This document shows positions 45,222 to 51,942 of a stretch of DNA of 51,942 nt, piece after piece (the stretch's first letter is position 1; the number at the start of each line of letters is the position of its first letter). The notes beneath the pieces are model-generated. The model was not told the DNA's origin. It saw only the letters and a program-made list of their open reading frames with translations, and did not search any database. The DNA comes from Legionella bononiensis (GTDB taxonomy: Bacteria > Pseudomonadota > Gammaproteobacteria > Legionellales > Legionellaceae): assembly GCF_016786215.1 (NCBI RefSeq), contig NZ_JADOBG010000018.1, forward strand, positions 1 to 51,942. The letters run 5' to 3'. A program made the position numbers and the translations under genes.

Positions 45222-45968
45222 ATGATAATTAATTGGCCACTAATAATTGTTTTGTTTTGTTTGTGTATTCCTGGCGTCAGTATTGCCATGTCCCGACTCA
45301 TTTATTTTTTATTGCCACAAAATAGCGATGTGTTAAAAAAACGGTTCAGCCGTTTCGCTGTTTTGCAAACGTTGCTCATGGTTTTTGTTATGAGTTTTGC
45401 CGGATCTGTATTATCTGAGCAAACGGGTTTAAATGCCCCTTTGCTGGAGGCCATTTTAGCAGGGAAAGGTGGACTAGATTCATTTCAATCCATTTTATTT
45501 CCTACATTTCTATATACTCTCGTCGGTACCGTTATCTTTTTTGTGTTTTATTATGGAATAGTAGGCTCCATCCTGGATGAACACAGCTTTCAAATTATGG
45601 CAAAACTGCGTGCGGCTTTAGGTATCGATGGCTGCGTGCTCTATGGTGGGGTCGTTGAAGAAATTATTGTACGATGGGGACTAATGAATGTAGTGGCTTA
45701 CTTTGGCTTAATGTTTGCCAAACAGAAGAATAATACCGTAATTGTTACTTCTATTATACTTAGTGGTTTACTCTTTGCAGTCGGACAAGTTCCCGCGTAC
45801 ATTGCCGCAGGATGCATTGCAAGCAGACGGTTCCTGTATTCATTAGTATTGCTCAGTCTCTGGCAATCGTTACTTTTTGGCTTTTTATTTTGGTACTATG
45901 GTTTGGTTTCAGCAATTCTGGGTCACATGTTATTTCATCTTGCCTGGGGGTATTATGATAAGAAATAA
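45222..45968 (+). CDS. CPBP (CAAX/Abi family) intramembrane metalloprotease
   Basis: 248 residues with about seven membrane segments. The diagnostic glutamate pair occurs in YGGVVEEIIVRWGLMN (EExxxR, near residues 145-150), and a His motif lies near the C-terminus in LGHMLFHLAWGYYDKK. These are motifs 1 and 4 of the CPBP family (related to eukaryotic Rce1). The second motif (FxxxH) is degenerate, so activity is uncertain. Bacterial members process or protect against peptides, but the substrate is unknown here. Confidence 0.8.
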   Translation: MIINWPLIIVLFCLCIPGVSIAMSRLIYFLLPQNSDVLKKRFSRFAVLQTLLMVFVMSFAGSVLSEQTGLNAPLLEAILAGKGGLDSFQSILFPTFLYTLVGTVIFFVFYYGIVGSILDEHSFQIMAKLRAALGIDGCVLYGGVVEEIIVRWGLMNVVAYFGLMFAKQKNNTVIVTSIILSGLLFAVGQVPAYIAAGCIASRRFLYSLVLLSLWQSLLFGFLFWYYGLVSAILGHMLFHLAWGYYDKK

Positions 45969-46035
45969 GCAAAAATATGCGTTCTGATTTGTACTAATCG
46001 ATTCTTGATTTTTATTAATATAAAAGGATTTAATT

Positions 46036-46872
46036 ATGAATTATACCATTAGAAACCTGTTACCATTAATCCCTGTTATCTGGTGTTCTACAGTACATGC
46101 GGGATTCTACATCAATCTGGGAGCAGGGGCTGCATTCTCCGACACAAAAACCAGTTTCACTGAAAACTCTACTTCGATTCTGTATTCGCCAACTTCCATT
46201 GGAACAAGCTTGTTTTCTCTACCTAATGTAAATTGGAACAATCAGTTTAAAAATGGTTTTGATCTTAATGTTGCAGCGGGTTATCACTTTAATACTCATT
46301 GGCGTGCAGAAACTGAATTCCTCTATCAGAATATTAAACGCAACAGTTATGGCAGTTATGGTTGGATGGAGCAAAACAGCGTTACCGGAGCGGTTTATGC
46401 GCAACAAGTTAATAATCCAATCAGTACGGTATCTACTCGAGCCCACTTATATTCTTTTCTGACTAATGCTGCTTACGATTTTAACAGTCTTGCAAACTGG
46501 ACGCCGTTTATTGGTGGCGGAATTGGGGTCAGCTGGCTTAAATCAGGAAGAGTACAGACTAATAATATACTTGTAGTTGATGATCCTAATACACCTATAT
46601 ATGAAACTGCTCCAGCAAGCCAACTCAGTCCTTCTTTATATGGCACAGCCTTTATCTGGCAAATTAAAGCAGGAATTTCTCGTGCCATGAGTGCGCATAG
46701 TTCGTTGTTGATTCAATATCGACTTTTGGGTACCAGTGAATTTAAAGCAAGTAACAGTCTCATTAAATCCAATCCTGGTTTACCTGGTGAAAGTAATTTT
46801 TACGTGGCTCAACATGATATTAAAGGGTTATTAACTCAGGCTGTAGAGTTCAATTATCGATGGGATGTTTGA
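46036..46872 (+). CDS. Outer-membrane beta-barrel protein
   Basis: 278 residues with a signal peptide (MNYTIRNLLPLIPVIWCSTVHA, cut before GFYIN). The mature protein has alternating hydrophobic strands typical of a small barrel: GFYINLGAGAAF, GFDLNVAAGYHFNTHWRAETEFLYQN, SFLTNAAYDFNSL, WTPFIGGGIGVSWLK, AFIWQIKAGISRAMSAHSSLLIQYRLLG, and a final strand QAVEFNYRWDV. These suggest about eight strands, like the opacity/OmpW/P44 groups. The C-terminal residue is Val rather than Phe. AAAGGA precedes the ATG. Role unknown. Confidence 0.82.
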   Translation: MNYTIRNLLPLIPVIWCSTVHAGFYINLGAGAAFSDTKTSFTENSTSILYSPTSIGTSLFSLPNVNWNNQFKNGFDLNVAAGYHFNTHWRAETEFLYQNIKRNSYGSYGWMEQNSVTGAVYAQQVNNPISTVSTRAHLYSFLTNAAYDFNSLANWTPFIGGGIGVSWLKSGRVQTNNILVVDDPNTPIYETAPASQLSPSLYGTAFIWQIKAGISRAMSAHSSLLIQYRLLGTSEFKASNSLIKSNPGLPGESNFYVAQHDIKGLLTQAVEFNYRWDV

Positions 46873-46967
46873 TAAATATCCAGTTTATAGATGCTTAAAC
46901 TAAGGTTAAACGATGAATCAGTTTTGAACAAATAATGGATTAAATCAGCCATTAAATGTCACGAGGT

Positions 46968-46983
46968 GTAAAAAAACTGTAAA
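46968..46983 (+). promoter_or_regulatory. CpxR-type box upstream of the Ceg33-like gene
   Basis: GTAAA (46968-46972), six bases, GTAAA (46979-46983): a perfect tandem pentamer pair with the spacing reported for Legionella CpxR sites. It ends 10 bp before the PmrA-type box of the same promoter. Confidence 0.6.
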
Positions 46984-46993
46984 GAAACTGCCC

Positions 46994-47026
46994 CTTAATG
47001 ATGCCTTAATTTTAAGCATTTATTCT
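46994..47026 (+). promoter_or_regulatory. PmrA-type promoter of the Ceg33-like gene
   Basis: cTTAATgaT (46994-47002), gc, cTTAATttT (47005-47013), then 10 nt after the second TTAAT to TATTCT (47021-47026), a 4/6 -10, 31 nt before ATG 47058. Both nonamers match the PmrA consensus at 8 of 9 positions. Confidence 0.8.
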
Positions 47027-47057
47027 GAGACTAACTTTTAAAATTAAAGGTTGAGTT

Positions 47058-47561
47058 ATGGTTGGTTTATTAAACATCGGTAGTGACTTTTCTCTACTCG
47101 TGAAGGAATTACATAAAAAACCAGACAATCCTGCTCTTCAGCAGGAGGTAGTCAGCCGAATGGCAGAAATGAAAGCTTTGGCGAAACAAAATCCTTTAAA
47201 TTTATATCGTTTGGCCCAAGTATACGCACCTACATCGCCACAGTATAAAAATATGATGAGACAGTCTGCTGCCAGTGGGTGTACCAATGCCATGTTGTCC
47301 ATGACTGAGTTATTATTGAAGTCAGGATCACCATCCGATGTGAAAACCGCAGCATATTATATGAGGATGATAGAAGCCTCCAAGGATACTCATATAATGA
47401 AACAAAGCCGGGTATTATTATCTGCTTATCCGGAACTTGCTGAGGAACTAAGACGTGACGTCAAAACAGAACCTTATAATTCCAAGATCAGATTCTTTTC
47501 CAGCGCAGTGGAAAGAACAACCGATCATTCAGCCGAATTACACCATGATCTTGCAATTTAG
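47058..47561 (+). CDS. Ceg33-like putative Dot/Icm effector
   Basis: 167 residues, soluble and helical, no signal peptide. Repeated helical pairs (KDNPALQQEVVSRMAEMKALAKQ in sense, LYRLAQVYAPTSPQYKNMMRQSAASGCTNAMLSMTELLL, AAYYMRMIEASKD) look like Sel1/TPR-type repeats. The position, upstream of parB-dacB and a LegS1-like gene, is where I recall ceg33 (lpg2591) in L. pneumophila, and ceg genes were defined by PmrA co-regulation. The promoter here has exactly that signature. The name rests on synteny and regulation, not on a sequence comparison. Its molecular function is unknown. TTAAAGGTTGAG supplies a Shine-Dalgarno. Confidence 0.65.
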   Translation: MVGLLNIGSDFSLLVKELHKKPDNPALQQEVVSRMAEMKALAKQNPLNLYRLAQVYAPTSPQYKNMMRQSAASGCTNAMLSMTELLLKSGSPSDVKTAAYYMRMIEASKDTHIMKQSRVLLSAYPELAEELRRDVKTEPYNSKIRFFSSAVERTTDHSAELHHDLAI

Positions 47562-47631
47562 TTCTTATTTGTTGTAATCGAGGCAAAACGTTAACATCAA
47601 GGTGATGAGTGTTGGTGCTGTTCTTAAAGTG

Positions 47632-47651
47632 ATCACAACACGTCTTGTGAT
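47632..47651. terminator. Hairpin in the Ceg33-like / parB gap
   Basis: ATCACAA (47632-47638), loop cacgtc, TTGTGAT (47645-47651). A perfect 7-bp stem 70 bp after the stop, without a T-run. Confidence 0.35.
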
Positions 47652-47722
47652 TACAGCAGAATAATCAATTATCTACTGTTTTACATAAATGGCTAAAGTC
47701 TAGTGTTAATCTTGCCTGGTTT

Positions 47723-47760
47723 GTGAAACAATTATAATCAATCTTCTTTAGTGTTTCGCG
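47723..47760. promoter_or_regulatory. parS-like half-sites before parB
   Basis: GTGAAACA (47723-47730) is an exact half of the ParB target TGTTTCACGTGAAACA. TGTTTCGCG (47752-47760) is a near match to the other half, in reversed order, 21 bp away, directly before the parB ATG. They could mediate parB autoregulation or be chance. Confidence 0.25.
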
Positions 47761-47763
47761 CTC

Positions 47764-48555
47764 ATGCACACCGAATTTATTTATATACCCATAGAGCAAT
47801 TGCATGCGGGTCAATATCAACCCAGACAGGATTTTAATGTTGATTCCTTAAATGAATTAGCTCAATCCATCGCCTCACAGGGTTTAATTGAACCCTTGAT
47901 TGTTCGCGCCATTGCCAGACAACGTTATGAGATAATTGCCGGTGAACGACGTTGGCGTGCTGCAAAAATAGCCGGATTAAGAGAAGTACCCTGTCTTTTG
48001 GGAGAGTATTCTGATAAACAAGCCTGTGCGCTTACTCTTATTGAGAACATCCAACGTCAGGATTTGAATTTAATTGAGGAAGCAACTGGATATCGTCGCT
48101 TAATGGATGAATTTCATTATCATCAGGATGAAATAGCGGTATTGGTTGGTAAATCTCGCAGTCATCTCGCCAATATTTTACGATTGCTCACGTTATCGGA
48201 ACCCGTTAAAAACCTGATTCGTGAATCTCAGTTATCTTTAGGTCATGCACGGGTTCTAGTGGGATTAAATACCGATCAGCAAGAACTGTTTGCGCAACAG
48301 GTGATTGAAGAACAATGGTCGGTGCGGCAGCTGGAACAGGCTGTGAAAGAGTATAAAAATCAAGATTCAGAACGTCCCAAAAATGCCAAAAAAGACAGGG
48401 ATATTGAACGATTGCAGTCTATTTTATCCGAGCAGGTCGGTGCCCCTGTTCAAATTGTAAACGATACTGCCGAAGGCGGTTGGTTGAAAGTTAAATTTTT
48501 TGATAATGATACACTTGCAGGGCTTTTGGAGCGCTTGGGCTTGAGATATGATTAG
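47764..48555 (+). CDS. parB: ParB/Spo0J-family chromosome partition protein
   Basis: 263 residues. The N-terminal CTP-binding ParB domain has IEQLHAGQYQPRQDF, QGLIEPLIVRAI, YEIIAGERRWRAAKIAGL and ALTLIENIQRQDLNLIEEATGYRRL (GERR and ENIQR boxes). The central helix-turn-helix is QDEIAVLVGKSRSHLANILRLLTL then LSLGHARVLVGL. The C-terminal dimerisation part ends LLERLGLRYD. These are chromosomal-type features. No parA is adjacent: the neighbours are the Ceg33-like gene and dacB. Most chromosomal parB genes sit beside parA near the origin, so this is an orphan locus here. Confidence 0.93.
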   Translation: MHTEFIYIPIEQLHAGQYQPRQDFNVDSLNELAQSIASQGLIEPLIVRAIARQRYEIIAGERRWRAAKIAGLREVPCLLGEYSDKQACALTLIENIQRQDLNLIEEATGYRRLMDEFHYHQDEIAVLVGKSRSHLANILRLLTLSEPVKNLIRESQLSLGHARVLVGLNTDQQELFAQQVIEEQWSVRQLEQAVKEYKNQDSERPKNAKKDRDIERLQSILSEQVGAPVQIVNDTAEGGWLKVKFFDNDTLAGLLERLGLRYD

Positions 48556-48603
48556 TTGATTATAATGTATCGTTCACTCTTATTATTTAAGGAAACACAA
48601 TTG

Positions 48604-50394
48604 ATGAAAAGGACGTTAACTGGCGTTTGTTTGTGGGCCTTATGGTCGATATCATCTGGCGCCAGTTTCCAAACAGGCGTAGATCAGTTAATAAAACGTT
48701 TGAATCCTAATGTAAATCTTGGAATTGTAGTATTAGATTTAACTTCAGGAACTACACTGTACAAACGTAATGCTGAACGTTTATTTATTCCCGCCAGTAA
48801 TATGAAGTTGTTCTCCGAAGCTGCGACCCTGATGGCGTTGGGACCGGATTATCGGTTTAAAAATCAACTCAGTACCAGTGCTGGACAAATAAGCCAGGGG
48901 GTTCTAAATGGAAATCTTTATTTGCATTTGAGTGGCGATCCATCATTTACTCGAGATGATTTAAATTCCCTCCTTACTTCTCTTAAAGAGTGGGACATAC
49001 ATTCTATTCAAGGTAATGTAATAATAGACAGCAGCCTGGCCTCAGTTACTGCATATCCTCCCGGCTGGCTAAAATCGGATTTATCTTATAGTTATGGCGC
49101 ACCGATAGCACCATTGATGATTGATTCCAATCGACTGACTGTCACTGTAAATCCTGGGGCACAGACTGGCTCTCCCGCAATTGTTGAAGTAGATGACGGT
49201 GGCGGAGCAATCGTTTTAAACAATCAGGTAACCACAAAAGCCAGTGAGAAGGGGTGCGGTGTCGGATTCACTCTGGACAAAGACAATCACTTGACTGTTC
49301 GCGGTTGTGTAGGTCTAGGACAATGGGCCTTACAACAACGCCTGGCCATTATAAATCCATTAATGTATGCCCAGGGAATGATAAAAAGTGAATTGGCAAA
49401 AGCAGATATTCAATTAAATGGTCAAGTACAATTAGGTAAAGCCCCTGCGGGAACTTTATTGCTTGCCACACAATATTCAAAACCCATTACCCAATTGATG
49501 GCGGATACGTTAAAGCCATCGGATAATTTGTATGCTGACAGTCTTTATTTGCATGCTGCTGCTAAAATCAATGGGTCCCCGCTCAACTGGAATGACGCGC
49601 AACCGGTCATCAAGAACTTTTTGCAAAAACAGACTGGCATCGATTTGACGAATGCAATTTTTACCGATGGTTCTGGTTTATCCCGATATAATCTGGTTAC
49701 TCCTGAACAAACAATTTCCTTGTTGAAATTTTTGTATCAACGTTTTCCATTATCCTATGAATACATAGCGGCTTTACCTATTTCAGGCAGGGATGGTACC
49801 TTGCAAAAACGATTTAAGGAGCCAGGTCAACAGGGTTTTGTTCGTGCAAAAACAGGGACAATGACCGGGATGAACAGCCTTTCCGGATATTTATATACAG
49901 TTAATGGCCATACTTTGGCTTTTGCTATGTATATTAATCGATTGCCTGGAAAATCTTCAGGCCCAGGACGCCCATTACTGGATGCACTGACGACGTATTT
50001 TTTGAAACAAAGTCCTGGCAACAGTACATTTGCCAGAGTTTTTGCACCCCATAATCGTATTAATTTTCAGTCGAATCCTACCCAAGGGGCAGTACAGCGA
50101 AGCCATCAAGCCAAGTGGAGACGCTTGGAATCCGCGGTACGATTGGCTCTTAAAGGTCAAGCAGTGAATGTGGTGTACAGAGGAAATGAGTTAATCGTTA
50201 CCGATAATCAATCCGATGCAAATAGAGTTTGGTCAGCATTGCAACCTTTGGGAAGAAAATATCCATTTGCAGTCGCCCTGTCATCTGATTCATTAGACTT
50301 TTCCCCTAAAGGAAACCCCATGATGCTTTGGATACAAACACCTGCTAACGCAGATCAGAAAGGAAGAACCTGGGTAATTCGCGAAGCAATTTAA
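48604..50394 (+). CDS. dacB: D-alanyl-D-alanine carboxypeptidase/endopeptidase (PBP4, S13)
   Basis: 596 residues from ATG 48604, with AAGGAAA ten bases upstream; the frame back to 48556 hides the signal peptide MKRTLTGVCLWALWSISSGA. Penicillin-binding motifs: SxxK at Ser65-Lys68 (PASNMK), SxN at Ser306 (SDNLYADSLY) and KTG at Lys416 (RAKTGTMTGMNSLSGYLY). A large insert lies between the first two, as in the S13 family. It trims or cleaves peptidoglycan cross-links in the periplasm. The protein extends about 110 residues past the usual E. coli DacB end, with an unrecognised C-terminal domain. Confidence 0.93.
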   Translation: MKRTLTGVCLWALWSISSGASFQTGVDQLIKRLNPNVNLGIVVLDLTSGTTLYKRNAERLFIPASNMKLFSEAATLMALGPDYRFKNQLSTSAGQISQGVLNGNLYLHLSGDPSFTRDDLNSLLTSLKEWDIHSIQGNVIIDSSLASVTAYPPGWLKSDLSYSYGAPIAPLMIDSNRLTVTVNPGAQTGSPAIVEVDDGGGAIVLNNQVTTKASEKGCGVGFTLDKDNHLTVRGCVGLGQWALQQRLAIINPLMYAQGMIKSELAKADIQLNGQVQLGKAPAGTLLLATQYSKPITQLMADTLKPSDNLYADSLYLHAAAKINGSPLNWNDAQPVIKNFLQKQTGIDLTNAIFTDGSGLSRYNLVTPEQTISLLKFLYQRFPLSYEYIAALPISGRDGTLQKRFKEPGQQGFVRAKTGTMTGMNSLSGYLYTVNGHTLAFAMYINRLPGKSSGPGRPLLDALTTYFLKQSPGNSTFARVFAPHNRINFQSNPTQGAVQRSHQAKWRRLESAVRLALKGQAVNVVYRGNELIVTDNQSDANRVWSALQPLGRKYPFAVALSSDSLDFSPKGNPMMLWIQTPANADQKGRTWVIREAI

Positions 50395-50406
50395 TTTGAC
50401 TTATGG

Positions 50407-50434
50407 CCCGCAGTCAGTGAATGCTGATTGTGGG
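50407..50434 (+). terminator. Hairpin after dacB
   Basis: CCCGCAGTCAG (50407-50417) pairs with CTGATTGTGGG (50424-50434), 11 bp including two G-U pairs, 6-nt loop, 12 bp after the dacB stop. No T-run follows, but the stem is long and GC-rich. Confidence 0.5.
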
Positions 50435-50576
50435 TGTTAACACACCTTCCTGAATCTATTTATTTTTTGATATGTAGAGTAAAAACAATAATTTGATAAG
50501 TACCTTTTGATTGGACTACATCATATAATAGGTTACATAGTATATTAACGGCACCATTATTGTTGGAGAGATATAA

Positions 50577-51734
50577 TTGCGTTCTATGGTTAAGGTTTTT
50601 TTATTGTTCCTCTGTATTATTCATTCTGTTATTGCCGCCCCTCGTTTTTTAACTGTTTCAGACATTCATTATGGTAGCGATAATATTTCATTAGATGGTT
50701 ATGATACTGGCAATGAGTTTTTAGCCATTACTCTGAACCGGATTAAAGAGTTGACTAAAAATGTAGATTTTATTCTTTACCTGGGTGATCTCCCTACTCA
50801 TTCGATATTTGTTACGGCAAAAAAAGAGCTTTATGAGAAGACCTTATTTTCTGGTTTATTTGAAGCAGATCAGAGTTCAAAACCCATGTTTTACATTACA
50901 GGCAATAATGATTCCTTAAGCGGAAATTATCAACCTTTTGAACTGGATGGAAAATCCCCATTGAATTTTGCTACTGACTGGACTGGAGCCTGTGTTCATT
51001 GTGAGGGACTAACAATCGAAGACAGCCATATGCGGAAAGACGGTTATTATTCCAGTTATGTAATCCCTGATAATAAAGAGATCATATTATTCGCTTTAAA
51101 CACAGTGCAATTTACTAAGCTGCCCTTTTATATTCCTCAATACCCAAATCAGCAACGTGATGCTTATACCCAGCTTTTTTGGCTTGAGCAGCAGTTGAAG
51201 ACTCAGCAGGCCAAGCAATTATTAATTGCAATGCATGTGCCACCTGGAACGGCATACAATGGATCCTCATTTTGGCATGAGGCTTATTTAGCTCGATTTA
51301 TCCAGTTATTGGATAAATATCATCATCGCTATGGTCAAATTACCTTGCTTGCTTCCCATACGCATATGGATGAGTTCAGAAAAATTCATTTAAATGATGG
51401 AACGAATATTTATGACTACTCAACACCGGGTGTCAGTCGTATTCATCATAATAATCCTGGACTGAAAGTGTTTTCTTTGGATCAAAACTTTAAGATAAAA
51501 GATTTTATTACGTATTACACAACTGATTTAAATGATTGGGGTACAGAACAGTATCATGCTATGGGAACTCCAGATGCTATATTCCCCAATTGCAAGAATA
51601 CAGATCTGGCGCAATGTTTAAATTCCATGAATAAAAAGGAAGTATGCGACAGTATGGAAACCGGTTTGTTTTATGGGGTAAAAAGTCCGCGCATTAAAAA
51701 CCAGGAATGTTTTAAAACGTATATGGTGAATTAA
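50577..51734 (+). CDS. LegS1-like acid sphingomyelinase-type phosphodiesterase
   Basis: 385 residues from TTG 50577, with GGAGAG six bases upstream; ATG 50586 is in frame but 15 nt from it. A signal peptide (MVKVFLLFLCIIHSVIAA, cut before PRF) is followed by a calcineurin-type metallophosphoesterase domain: FLTVSDIHYG, LYLGDLPTH, YITGNNDS (GNND instead of GNHE), LIAMHVPPG and LLASHTHMDEF. This order and the spacing match acid sphingomyelinase-like phosphodiesterases. In L. pneumophila the gene legS1 (lpg2588), near dacB and parB, encodes such a protein. The identity is inferred from family and place. The Sec signal suggests export by the type II pathway or residence in the periplasm. Confidence 0.82.
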   Translation: MRSMVKVFLLFLCIIHSVIAAPRFLTVSDIHYGSDNISLDGYDTGNEFLAITLNRIKELTKNVDFILYLGDLPTHSIFVTAKKELYEKTLFSGLFEADQSSKPMFYITGNNDSLSGNYQPFELDGKSPLNFATDWTGACVHCEGLTIEDSHMRKDGYYSSYVIPDNKEIILFALNTVQFTKLPFYIPQYPNQQRDAYTQLFWLEQQLKTQQAKQLLIAMHVPPGTAYNGSSFWHEAYLARFIQLLDKYHHRYGQITLLASHTHMDEFRKIHLNDGTNIYDYSTPGVSRIHHNNPGLKVFSLDQNFKIKDFITYYTTDLNDWGTEQYHAMGTPDAIFPNCKNTDLAQCLNSMNKKEVCDSMETGLFYGVKSPRIKNQECFKTYMVN

Positions 51735-51797
51735 TTATTTTTTAATAACGTTCATTAAATAGCAGCGTAGGTTGAGATCTATAGCCGTCAAATCAAA

Positions 51798-51917
51798 AGT
51801 AGCCTGGATGAAGTGCGAAGCACGTAATCCGGGAAGTCCCGCGAAGCGAGCACTGATTAAAAAGGTACTATGCTGCGCATAGGCTTCCCGGATTTCGCTG
51901 TGCTTCATCCGGGCTAC
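51798..51917. repeat. REP-like inverted repeat at the right edge
   Basis: Arm agtagcctggatgaagtgcg onward (51798-51837) and arm from gcttcccggatttcgctgtg to gggctact (51883-51917) are imperfect inverted copies; the reverse complement of arm 2 begins agtagcccggatgaagcaca. The core agcccggatgaagcg...atccggg is a common REP type in Legionella and related genomes. It lies after the LegS1-like gene, where it may stabilise or end the transcript. No gene is visible between 51735 and the edge. Confidence 0.8.
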
Positions 51918-51942
51918 TATTATGATTTGAGGGTATGGGTCA

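Noticed and set aside
1..51942. Prophage, integrase or insertion sequence
   Set aside because: No transposase, integrase or phage structural motif was seen in any long frame on either strand.

Overview
This is a chromosomal window of a Legionella species, probably in or close to the L. pneumophila group. The basis is an AT-rich genome of roughly 40% GC, the Legionella-type murC-murB-ddl-ftsQAZ-lpxC cluster without murG, homologs I recognise of the Lpg2622-type secreted C1 peptidase, the LegS1-like sphingomyelinase-type phosphodiesterase and (from position and promoter) Ceg33, and several genes that look like Dot/Icm effectors. No database search was run. Family calls come from motifs and memory of the families.

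Layout. (1) 1-9.4 kb is an accessory region. It holds a gene cut by the left edge, carrying a 12-bp tandem repeat that encodes a Val-Glu-Pro-Lys tract. Next come a multidomain protein with an SH2-like domain, a caspase-like (clan CD) His/Cys pair, a coiled coil and a membrane hairpin; a Tim44-like membrane protein; an 882-residue protein with a eukaryotic-type kinase core; a secreted papain-like peptidase; and a HAD acid phosphatase. (2) 9.6-27.1 kb is the cell division and envelope core: smc-zipA, then murF-mraY-murD-ftsW-murC-murB-ddl-ftsQ-ftsA-ftsZ-lpxC, all on the plus strand and tightly packed, with overlapping stop/start codons through the middle. (3) 27.4-37.2 kb is mixed: an M13 metallopeptidase, a class II glutamine amidotransferase, a small DUF1399-like protein preceded by a tiny coupled ORF, a ureohydrolase/LysR divergent pair, trmL, a putative effector with a permuted NlpC/P60-like His...Cys arrangement, the helicase loader dciA, and two membrane proteins. 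(4) 37.4-45.2 kb is informational: topA, smg, dprA and a LysM protein on the minus strand, then def-fmt-rsmB on the plus strand. (5) 45.2-51.9 kb holds a CPBP protease, an outer-membrane barrel, a Ceg33-like protein, an orphan parB, a PBP4-type dacB and a LegS1-like phosphodiesterase.

The most striking signal is regulatory. Three genes that are otherwise unrelated (left-edge gene, 33.7-35.2 kb gene and Ceg33-like gene) share one promoter layout: TTAAT, 6 nt, TTAAT or TTAAC, exactly 10 nt, then a -10 hexamer. This 11-bp-period direct repeat matches the PmrA box known for Legionella Dot/Icm effectors. The Ceg33-like promoter also carries a GTAAA-N6-GTAAA CpxR-type box just upstream. Two of the three genes have no function I can name, so the window probably contains effectors that sequence similarity alone would miss. 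The SH2/caspase-like protein is the best candidate for a new protein architecture.

Non-coding structure includes three palindromic REP-like elements (8.68, 29.54 and 51.80 kb), a repeated 34-bp element at 26.07 and 37.25 kb (the second copy inside an 81-bp inverted repeat), and terminator hairpins after the SH2 gene and ftsZ. I saw no tRNA, rRNA, CRISPR array, transposase or integrase.
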